A DNA stretch of 64,000 bases. It comes from Candidatus Zhuqueibacterota bacterium (GTDB lineage Bacteria > Zhuqueibacterota > Zhuqueibacteria > Thermofontimicrobiales > Sulfurfontimicrobiaceae). Within the stretch, counting starts at the first letter, position 1; each line of letters starts with the position of its first letter. Of this stretch, positions 54,695 through 62,382 are shown in pieces. The stretch spans positions 1 through 64,000 of the forward strand of contig JAFGMA010000104.1 of the NCBI GenBank assembly GCA_016927835.1, given 5' to 3'. The position numbers and the translations under genes were made by a program. The notes under the pieces were generated by a model, which was not told the DNA's origin, made no database searches, and saw only the letters and a list, made by a program, of their open reading frames with translations.

Positions 54695-54702
54695 GGAGAC
54701 GT

Positions 54703-55599
54703 ATGAAAAAGACTATCAGTTTTCGAAAAAAGGAAGCGCGAGAATTTTACCTTTATATTTCGCCCTGGTTATGCGGACTCGTTCTGTTCACAATCGGGGC
54801 GAAAGTGGCTTCAATTTTCATAAGTTTCACGCGCTGGGATATTATAACAGCTCCGAAATGGGTTGGACTGGAAAATTATTGGGAAATCTTTTTTGACGAT
54901 CCGCTCTTCTGGCAATCCCTCAAAGTCACCGTAACTTATTCACTGGTATCGGTTCCCCTTCTGCTGACCTCTTCTTTATTAGTTGCCATTTTATTGAATC
55001 AAAAAATTAAAGCGCTGGGCACATACCGAACCATCTTTTACCTGCCCACCGTCCTGCCCGCCGTCGCCAGCACCATGCTCTGGATGATGCTTTTGCTGCG
55101 CGATGGCTTAATCAACGAATTCCTCGGGCTGTTTGGTATCCCGCCGACAGCGTGGTTGAGCAACGAAAATACCGCTCTCTGGGCGATCATCGGAATGTCC
55201 CTGTGGGGATTCGGAACCGGCATGATTATCTTTCTGGCGGGCTTGCAGGGTATTCCCGACCAGTTATATGAAGCTTGTACCATTGACGGCGCTAATTGGT
55301 GGCATAAATTCTGGCATGTCACTGTTCCGATGATTTCGCCGATTATATTTTTCAATTTCATCATGGGCGTCATTGGAACCTTCCAGGTATTCACCCAGGG
55401 CTACATCATGACCAATGGCGGTCCGAACAATGCGACCTTGTTTTATGTGTTGTATTTATACCGTAATGCATTCGAGTATTTCCGGATGGGCTATGCATCC
55501 GCCCTGGCATGGGTATTGTTTTTCATATTGGTTATCCTGACATTGATCATTTTCAAATCATCTTCTGCCTGGGTTTACTACGAAGGTCAACGTAATTAA
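54703..55599 (+). CDS. ABC sugar permease (MalF type)
   Basis: A 298-residue inner-membrane permease with six predicted transmembrane segments and the EAA loop (LYEACTIDGANWWHKF) that contacts the ATPase. It pairs with the next permease. The gene has AAGGAG upstream and lies 8 bases from the binding-protein gene. Confidence 0.92.
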   Translation: MKKTISFRKKEAREFYLYISPWLCGLVLFTIGAKVASIFISFTRWDIITAPKWVGLENYWEIFFDDPLFWQSLKVTVTYSLVSVPLLLTSSLLVAILLNQKIKALGTYRTIFYLPTVLPAVASTMLWMMLLLRDGLINEFLGLFGIPPTAWLSNENTALWAIIGMSLWGFGTGMIIFLAGLQGIPDQLYEACTIDGANWWHKFWHVTVPMISPIIFFNFIMGVIGTFQVFTQGYIMTNGGPNNATLFYVLYLYRNAFEYFRMGYASALAWVLFFILVILTLIIFKSSSAWVYYEGQRN

Positions 55600-55605
55600 G
55601 GAGTT

Positions 55606-56766
55606 ATGATGACGAACGTCAAAGATATTGCTTACGATCTATTGATCCTCTCTGTGAAACTGGACATTATTTTATTTATAATATTTGCTCTCTCGTGGTA
55701 TATTCTAAGGCGGATTTTTAAATCTCAGCGGGAAGTGGTACACGTTGCCAAATTGATCTTTTTTTCAACAATAGCACTTGCCGGCATCGGTTTGCTGGGC
55801 TATACCTACCTTGCCGATTTTTCCGGGGCAGAATCCAGTCTCATCGAACGGATTCCGATTACATTGCTTGTTTTTGATATTTTAATCATCTTTCAGTTCC
55901 CTGTGCTCTGCCTGATCGCGAAAGCGCTTTTCAATACATCCCGCATGATACGAAGAGCATACATCTATGTGTTTATTACGAATGCTTCGATAATTCTGAT
56001 GATCCCCCTGTTCTGGCTCATCTCCAGCTCGCTTAAAGCGGAAACTGATATTATTGTTTTCCCGCCGCAGTGGCTTCCGGACACACCACACTGGGAAAAT
56101 TATACGAATGCCTGGCACTCATTGCCATTCGGCACTTTCCTGAAAAACACGCTGTTTATTACGCTGGGCAGACTTGTCGGTGAGCTTTTCGCTTGCTCCC
56201 TGGTCGCGTTCGGATTCGCCAGGCTGCGCGCCAAAGGGAAAAATATCCTGTTTTTTATTCTATTGTCAACCATGATGTTGCCCGGACAGGTTTCGATGAT
56301 TCCGGTCTACATTTTATATAGCAAAATCGGGTGGGTGAATACGTTCAAGCCTATGATTCTGCCGGCGTTTTTCGGCGGAGCATTTTTCATTTTCATGATG
56401 CGGCAGTTCTTCATGACAATTCCGATTGCCCTGGACGAAGCCGCTCGAATCGACGGTGCGTCAACCTTCACCATTTATCACACCATTTTTCTGCCCCTGG
56501 CAAAAGCACCGCTCATCGCAATGTCGATATTTGTCTTCATGGGATCCTGGAACGATTTCCTGGGACCATTGATTTACTTGCAGGAGATGCACAAATTTAC
56601 CCTCGCCCTGGGATTGCAAATGTTCAGGTCCTACGGCGAATTTGCAACCCGCTGGGACTTGATCATGGCAGCCTCTACAGTGATGGCGATGCCACCGATT
56701 TTGGTGTTCTTTTTCAGTCAGCGCTATTTTATTAAGGGCGTGGCATTGACCGGGATAAAAACCTGA
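55606..56766 (+). CDS. ABC sugar permease (MalG type) with long N-terminus
   Basis: A 386-residue permease. The C-terminal ~270 residues are a normal MalG-type permease with EAA loop ALDEAARIDGASTFTIYH. About 110 extra N-terminal residues add three hydrophobic segments (IILFIIFALSWYILRRIF, IFFSTIALAGIGLLGY), longer than usual. Start is at the first of two ATGs after GGAG; the second (55609) fits the spacing better. No ATPase gene is nearby, so a shared MsmK-like subunit is probably encoded elsewhere. Confidence 0.9.
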   Translation: MMTNVKDIAYDLLILSVKLDIILFIIFALSWYILRRIFKSQREVVHVAKLIFFSTIALAGIGLLGYTYLADFSGAESSLIERIPITLLVFDILIIFQFPVLCLIAKALFNTSRMIRRAYIYVFITNASIILMIPLFWLISSSLKAETDIIVFPPQWLPDTPHWENYTNAWHSLPFGTFLKNTLFITLGRLVGELFACSLVAFGFARLRAKGKNILFFILLSTMMLPGQVSMIPVYILYSKIGWVNTFKPMILPAFFGGAFFIFMMRQFFMTIPIALDEAARIDGASTFTIYHTIFLPLAKAPLIAMSIFVFMGSWNDFLGPLIYLQEMHKFTLALGLQMFRSYGEFATRWDLIMAASTVMAMPPILVFFFSQRYFIKGVALTGIKT

Positions 56767-57045
56767 TTCGCCGCGATTTAATCCCAGGCATAGAGGTTTG
56801 GCTTCAACAGATAGATAGCATTCGTTTATCAATAATGTGAAGCTTGATTGGCTGTCATTCAGGAGGAACTTCTTACGGAGACAAAGCTGCCCGTTTTCTT
56901 GACAGGATTTTTCCCGAATGACAAAATTTATTCGCCGGTGGCATTCGGTATAGAATCTCATAACCTGCTTATGCTTTTAAATGTTACACCATGCCCGGCA
57001 ATCAGCCTGATTTTGCCAGGCAAATGCTTCAAAAGAGGATGAAAA

Positions 57046-58230
57046 ATGAAATTTAATCCCGATAAACAGACTCCCCAATCGCTCGCAAAAATTCTCAAAA
57101 ATCACCTGGAAAAAGACATTCTTGATTTTTGGCTCGAGCACGGCATCGATCGAGTCGATGGTGGTTTCCTCACCAGTCTGAGCCGCCAGGGAGAGGTTTA
57201 TAACACGGATAAACATTCATATACGCAAACGCGCATGGTCTATGCCTTTTCCGAAGGCTATCGCATGTTCGGCAAAGCAAGCTATAAATCCGCTGCGCAG
57301 GCTGGATTTGAATATTATTCGCGCGTGTTCCGGGATCAACAATACGACGGCTGGTACAACGTACTCAACCGGGCTGGAACGCCAATCGATATAGATAAGC
57401 GCACGTATAATTTCGCCTTCGTCGTCTATTGCTTTTCCGAATATTTCGGTGCGACTGGCGATCGGCGCGCGCTGGAGACGGTGGATTACACCTTGAATTT
57501 GCTGGATAATCGGCTCGCGGACAAAGCCTCCGGCGGTTGGTACGAACTCATGCGCCGCGACTGGTGCGAAATACTCAATCCCGGCAAAACCTTCAATTCG
57601 CCCATGCATTTGATGGAAGCCATGCTTTCGGGATATGAAAATATCGACCGGGACCAGTTTTATCCCCGGCTCAAAAATGTGGTTGAATTGATTCGGCAAC
57701 GCTGTATTCTGCCCCCCGAGAATCTCTGCATCGAGTATTTCGATCCACAATGGCAGCCCACATTGCGCAACGGGAAACCGGTTATCAACTATGGGCATGT
57801 GGTCGAGACGGCATTCTTTTTTCTGAAATTGGCAGACATCCTGAATAACCCGGGGTTGCATGCACAAGCGCTGCAATTCATTGATTTTTCGATGACGCAC
57901 GGCTGGGATGAAAAGGTCGGCATGGCATGCTTCGGTACGCCGGATGGCGAACACGATTTGATATACTGTTATTGGTGCCAGTCCGAGACGCTGGCTGTGC
58001 TGGCGCGTGCATTTTGCGTCACGCGGGAAGAAAAATATTGGAAATGGCTGTTGAAACACGTGAACGTCATTTTCACGCAATTCGCCGATCCAGAATATGG
58101 TGAATGGTTCATTCGATGCGATCCGGACGGACGCGTTTCGGAGAACTGCAAAGGAGCGAGTCACAAAGCCTGTTACCACCTGACCCAGGCGCTTGCGGCA
58201 GCAGTCAACCAGTTGGAATCGCTTTCCTAG
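57046..58230 (+). CDS. AGE family epimerase/isomerase
   Basis: A 394-residue (alpha/alpha)6-barrel protein of the N-acylglucosamine 2-epimerase family, which epimerises or isomerises free sugars at C2. Recognisable parts are GIDRVDGGFLTSLSRQG, TQTRMVYAFSEGYRMFG, FNSPMHLMEAML, NYGHVVETAFFFLKLAD and GASHKACYHLTQAL; the conserved His residues (HVVE, HK) fit the family's general acid/base pair. It resembles cellobiose or mannose epimerases. AGAGG lies upstream of the ATG. It belongs with the importer and the lyase. No signal peptide, so cytoplasmic. Confidence 0.88.
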   Translation: MKFNPDKQTPQSLAKILKNHLEKDILDFWLEHGIDRVDGGFLTSLSRQGEVYNTDKHSYTQTRMVYAFSEGYRMFGKASYKSAAQAGFEYYSRVFRDQQYDGWYNVLNRAGTPIDIDKRTYNFAFVVYCFSEYFGATGDRRALETVDYTLNLLDNRLADKASGGWYELMRRDWCEILNPGKTFNSPMHLMEAMLSGYENIDRDQFYPRLKNVVELIRQRCILPPENLCIEYFDPQWQPTLRNGKPVINYGHVVETAFFFLKLADILNNPGLHAQALQFIDFSMTHGWDEKVGMACFGTPDGEHDLIYCYWCQSETLAVLARAFCVTREEKYWKWLLKHVNVIFTQFADPEYGEWFIRCDPDGRVSENCKGASHKACYHLTQALAAAVNQLESLS

Positions 58231-58530
58231 CGCCCTGTCTCTTTGAATATTGCCTTCAATCAGCGCAGTCGTGCCGCTCTCCAGCCAATCCCTGCCCAAT
58301 TACTCATCTAACAAAAACATGCGAGGTTCTGCTGCATTCCGAAAAATACTTTTACGCAAATCAATGAATTGCAGTTATATACACCAATTCGTGGTTTAAA
58401 TCTTTAAATTGCAGCTAAATTTAAAGCTACTTTTTCCCGCCGAAGAATTGACAATAACAGCTTTAAATGCTCATCTTCGAGTGGAATGGACGAAGAATAT
58501 TGAAAACTGAATTTTAACCGGAGTTGAAAA
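58231..58530. other. Intergenic region between epimerase and lyase genes
   Basis: No gene is seen. A TTGACA occurs at about 58448, but no good -10 lies 17 bases on, so a promoter is uncertain. Confidence 0.4.
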
Positions 58531-60744
58531 ATGGAAACCCTGACGCGAGTGAACCTTCTCAAACAGATAAAGGGCGGCTACCGCCGGATGATAGCGAATT
58601 ATGATACTCAATTCGAAACGTGGAAAAAATCAATTCAGCCCGATCACGCCTGGGGCTATTGCCCCTTCATGCTGCCCGTTTCATGCGCATTCGCCGAGGC
58701 ATTCCTGTACCACATTGAAACCAATGAAAAAATGGCATCCCTGGCAAGAGAGCACCTGCTTTCGATGAATGATTTCATGAAATATTTTCCTGAGAATTAT
58801 CAAAAAACCCGACCGGAATATGAAACCGGACTCCCGCCGGTGGGAAATATTTTCTATTTGTGGCAATTCGCCCAGGCGTATCTCTGGCTGCGCGAAAGCC
58901 CGCACCTGTCTTCTGCCGATCATCGATTATTGGAAAAAATGGCTGCGGATAGCATGCCGTTTATGTATGCTTTTCCAGAATGGGGCGCACATAATCGAAC
59001 CATCCTGAGGGCGCTTTGTATGGCGCTTTGCGCAAAAGCATTCCCGAAAAATGCGGCAGCGCCCGAATGGTCGAAGATGGGGCGAATTTTCGCCGGGGAT
59101 AGTCTCAGGCAGTGGAATATCGAAGACGCCATGCTGTACCACGCCACCTGGATGCACGCGCTGCTGTGGTACGTTGATGCGGCAGCCGGCGCTGCGGCAG
59201 CCGTAGATGATTTTTTTGATTTCACGAATACGCGCTATTATTTTGAGTATTTCAAGCAATTGCTTGCGCCATCGGGTGCGCTGGCGGATTTCGGCGATTC
59301 GAACTGGCAATCCAATTCAGAGCTCTATGTGGCATGCTTCGCTCGCGGTGCCCGCCAATATCGCGACCCTGAACTGGCTTACGCGGCGGAAACGGTATTC
59401 AATCGATTGCAGGCGCTCTCGAATCCCATGCCTTACAGTGAAGCGTTGATTGCGGCTTACCTCTGGCTTGATGACACGCTGGAAATCCGCAAGCCCGTTA
59501 ATGGAAGCGGCGATGTGCTGGATGAACTAGTAGGTAAAAAGATCGTTTTCAGAAGTGGCTGGGAACACGATTCAACATTTTTGCTGCTGAATTACAAACC
59601 GGAGACCGATTTCGGCATCACCCAGCGCGAGTATCTCAAACAGACACTCTCGGTGGAAGCCGAAAAAGCGCATCACGGTCATTCGGATGAAAATTCAATC
59701 TGCCTGCTGATGCACAACCAATCCGTACTGCTGCACGATGGCGGCTACCGTGAAACACTGCCCAACGGGAAATATCGAGCAGATTACTACCACAACCGAA
59801 TTGTCGTCAGAAATAAAGCGCTGACTCCCGGCACACCGATCATGGATTTTCTGCAATACGATGGCAAGCACCAACCGGTGGAAACGCATAAAATCGATTT
59901 TCAATCATTCGCAGAAGTCGATATGAGCCGCACGCGCGTGACCGACCGCGCAAACGGCTACCAGTGGGATCGCTGCTTGACCTATTTGAAGCAGCGGCAA
60001 TGGTTCGTGATCATCGACGGCATCCGCTTGCTCGAAAGCACGGCGGCGACCCGGGAACGCACAACCTCGCTGTCCAATCTCTTTTTCACGCGGCAGATTC
60101 TGCAACAGGCTGCCAACTACGCGGATACGCGCATCGATAAATTGCAGCAGGTGGATCTGCCGGATAACTCGCGCCTGCTGGTCTGTTTCCCGCAAGCCGG
60201 TCAGGAAAGATTCTGGATTGGCTCCCAGTCCACGCGGCGCTATTATCAGGATGAAATGGTGCTGCACCAGTCGCTATCCCGAAGCGTGCTGCCGGGGGAG
60301 ATCATCGCATTCATCACCGTACTGATTCCGCATGCCCCGAACGCGGATGTGGAACACCTCGCCCGTTCCGTTTCCGTGCCGCATGTCAGCCGCTATCCCG
60401 GAGCCGCTGCCGTGCAAATCGCGGATGACGCCGGCAAAATCACTATTGGGGTGAAATTGGATCGCGACGCCGAAATCCTGAAACAGAATATCAGACCGCG
60501 CTACAACTGGGACTCCGGGCGCACCGTATATGGCGAAGCTGAAACCGATGCGCGCTTTATCTACTGCCGGGAAAATGAGGGCACGCTTTCCTACGCCTTC
60601 ACCGAAGCCGTCGGATTGACGTACCGGGGACAGCCAATTTTCCGCGCCAAACCGTTCGCATTCGGATTGCAATACGAAGGCGCTGATATTCAGGTTGGTG
60701 TTTCCAAATGGCGCGCGTGGGAGGATAGGGTAGCGCTGGCATAG
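58531..60744 (+). CDS. Heparinase II/III-like polysaccharide lyase, cytoplasmic
   Basis: A 737-residue protein with an N-terminal (alpha/alpha) barrel (residues ~50-330) and a C-terminal beta-sheet domain of the heparinase II/III type. The active-site region has EKAHHGHSDENSICLLMHNQ and LLHDGGYRETLPNGKYRADYYHN, like the His/Tyr set in that fold. Such lyases cut uronic-acid glycosidic bonds by beta-elimination. No signal peptide is present, so it probably acts on imported oligosaccharides in the cytoplasm. GGAG is upstream. The substrate is unknown; oligo-alginate-like and glycosaminoglycan-like chains are possible. Confidence 0.82.
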   Translation: METLTRVNLLKQIKGGYRRMIANYDTQFETWKKSIQPDHAWGYCPFMLPVSCAFAEAFLYHIETNEKMASLAREHLLSMNDFMKYFPENYQKTRPEYETGLPPVGNIFYLWQFAQAYLWLRESPHLSSADHRLLEKMAADSMPFMYAFPEWGAHNRTILRALCMALCAKAFPKNAAAPEWSKMGRIFAGDSLRQWNIEDAMLYHATWMHALLWYVDAAAGAAAAVDDFFDFTNTRYYFEYFKQLLAPSGALADFGDSNWQSNSELYVACFARGARQYRDPELAYAAETVFNRLQALSNPMPYSEALIAAYLWLDDTLEIRKPVNGSGDVLDELVGKKIVFRSGWEHDSTFLLLNYKPETDFGITQREYLKQTLSVEAEKAHHGHSDENSICLLMHNQSVLLHDGGYRETLPNGKYRADYYHNRIVVRNKALTPGTPIMDFLQYDGKHQPVETHKIDFQSFAEVDMSRTRVTDRANGYQWDRCLTYLKQRQWFVIIDGIRLLESTAATRERTTSLSNLFFTRQILQQAANYADTRIDKLQQVDLPDNSRLLVCFPQAGQERFWIGSQSTRRYYQDEMVLHQSLSRSVLPGEIIAFITVLIPHAPNADVEHLARSVSVPHVSRYPGAAAVQIADDAGKITIGVKLDRDAEILKQNIRPRYNWDSGRTVYGEAETDARFIYCRENEGTLSYAFTEAVGLTYRGQPIFRAKPFAFGLQYEGADIQVGVSKWRAWEDRVALA

Positions 60745-60920
60745 GTGCACATTCTCAGCGCAGATGAAAGTACTTCCTCGTTTCCTCACGGGCAATAGCT
60801 TATCCAACCGGAACACATTTCCAGCCAGCATACACCCTTTTCAAAGCGATATTTTAGTGGCGTAAAATAAACTTCCCGTATTTATTTGGCTGGAAAATTA
60901 TTTGCTCTTTCATTTTTTAC

Positions 60921-60948
60921 TTGACAATTAAAAAATTACTTTTATATT
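60921..60948 (+). promoter_or_regulatory. Promoter in front of a non-coding stretch
   Basis: TTGACA (60921-60926), a 16-base spacer and TATATT (60943-60948) form a strong promoter with no coding gene within the next ~850 bases on this strand. Confidence 0.6.
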
Positions 60949-60955
60949 ACCATTG

Positions 60956-61140
60956 TAACATTTTTCACCTGAAAATAATTTATTATCGGCGCTGTCCCGC
61001 GGCGCGACATTCCGCAGGGAAGCAGCCGGACAGGGAGAAATGCACATCACACCCGGTCGTCTCCTATCCTTGATTCTGACACCTACTCCCTTAACTGAAA
61101 CTGAACCGCGTGGCGCAAGATGCTTCTTGCGCAGTTGTTT
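60956..61140 (+). ncRNA. Candidate small RNA, possible SRP-RNA-like hairpin
   Basis: Downstream of a consensus promoter and with no open reading frame, a hairpin CTGTCC/GGACAG (60992-60997, 61028-61033) encloses TCCGCAGGGAAGCAGCC (61011-61027), matching 15 of 17 bases of the SRP RNA domain IV core TCCGGAAGGAAGCAGCC, with a GCAG loop fitting GNAR. The 5' side of the symmetric loop does not match, and no long closing helix was found. A GCGCAAG/CTTGCGC hairpin with a weak T tract ends the stretch at 61113-61140. Extent is approximate. Confidence 0.3.
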
Positions 61141-61492
61141 AATCAGAGCGATGCAAATCAAAAACGAAAACCAAGCTAGATCGAAAGCGTAACCTGAAGA
61201 AAACAATAAAAGTGGAAAATCGCGTCAATCATTTCGCGGGAACGCTATATTGGTTCAGATAGCTGGATTTGTCAAAGAACAGACAAATTTTCGGAAAATA
61301 TGCTGGATTGAATATTAATAGGGGACGTGGCATCGTTCAAAACAGAATTTTTCCATCCTTGAGCTTCGAAACCAACACCGTGGTTTTTCTGAATCGCCTA
61401 AGGTGTTTAAACACGTTATGTGTTTCTTTTTAGGATTCAACGATCTATAAAATTCCGTACTTTGTACGTAACGTCTGAAAGAAAACTAGCGT

Positions 61493-61566
61493 CTTCATGC
61501 AGAGCGGAGTCAAAGCGTAATGTAAGAATCAATGAATTATCACTCTTAGACTTTACTCAGGGCGAA
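61493..61566. repeat. Degraded palindromic repeat (GAGCGAAGTC type)
   Basis: CTTCATGCAGAGCGGAGTC (61493-61511) and GACTTTACTCAGGGCGAA (~61549-61566) are degraded inverted versions of the arms at 9571-9650 and 18321-18388. Confidence 0.4.
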
Positions 61567-61814
61567 AAAATCTGGGCTTTTCGTTCAAGCACTGTATAAA
61601 TTGTTTTGAAATGCAACGGAAAATTCATTGCTTAAAAAATTCTAACGCGTTCAGGGATGCAAAGTATGCAATTTTATGGCAAAAAGTCGCAAAATTGCAG
61701 AATAGTTTATTTTTTGTTATATGTTACTCAAATTTAATATGGTTGAATAGATTTTTCAAATAACTGTTATCTAGAACTATATCAATAAATTAATCTATGT
61801 GGAGGTAAGATCGA

Positions 61815-62381
61815 ATGCATATTATTGAAATGATTAATAAAAAATCTCCTTTTACTAATTGTAATATTGTATTTAACCTTATATTTGTTATACTTGGTGC
61901 ATTTTCATGGTTTGCACCGGATATATTTATCGATTTACGATATAAATATACGTGGTATTTCATTATTGCAGTATTTGCACTGATGTATATTATCATATTT
62001 TTGCTATTTACAATACTAGCATATATTGCTCAAAAAAGAAAGCAGACAGCCAAAATAATCACATATCTGGTAGTAACGATATGTTGCATTTTTTGCTTCT
62101 TCATTTTTTTCAACACTTATTCTTCAGTAAGTTTTGCATCTTACAACAACATAACCAAAGCGACATTCTCAAATGATGAGGATACAGGCTATCCCAAGAT
62201 TTTTGAGCAAAAGCGGGATGAAATAAAAGAAGTATTTAGAGGCAAATATCAAATTAAGAATCTGATTAGAGCAGGTGATTACAAAATCAAAATTGAATTT
62301 GATGATCGGGAGCCTCTTGAAATTCGTCGCAAAATAGCAGGTTTCAAATACAATATTAATGTCAAACATCTTGGGAGGTAA
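61815..62381 (+). CDS. Membrane protein, unknown, three predicted helices
   Basis: A 188-residue protein with hydrophobic segments at about residues 19-38, 47-68 and 82-101, followed by a ~85-residue soluble tail (KIFEQKRDEIKEVFRG, YKIKIEFDDREPLEIRRK). No family is recognised. GGAGG precedes the ATG by nine bases. Base composition is clearly more AT-rich than the rest of the window, as is the next gene, which starts one base after this stop. The two are probably cotranscribed. Confidence 0.65.
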   Translation: MHIIEMINKKSPFTNCNIVFNLIFVILGAFSWFAPDIFIDLRYKYTWYFIIAVFALMYIIIFLLFTILAYIAQKRKQTAKIITYLVVTICCIFCFFIFFNTYSSVSFASYNNITKATFSNDEDTGYPKIFEQKRDEIKEVFRGKYQIKNLIRAGDYKIKIEFDDREPLEIRRKIAGFKYNINVKHLGR

Positions 62382-62382
62382 T

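Larger units (their letters stand above)
60745..61814. other. One-kilobase gene-poor region
   Basis: No protein gene is supported here; a 92-codon minus frame at 60928-61206 is not family-like. The region holds a promoter at 60921-60948, a hairpin at 61113-61132, a possible small RNA, and degraded repeat arms at 61493-61566. Confidence 0.5.

Noticed and set aside
57217-58299. 360-codon minus-strand reading frame opposite the AGE epimerase gene
   Set aside because: It is the exact antisense of a strongly family-like gene, has no RBS, and its translation is low-complexity with respect to any family. It is a shadow.
60992-61033. Firm call of a 4.5S SRP RNA
   Set aside because: The 3' core matches well, but the 5' side of the symmetric loop differs and helix 5 cannot be closed by the flanks, so only a low-confidence RNA candidate is listed.
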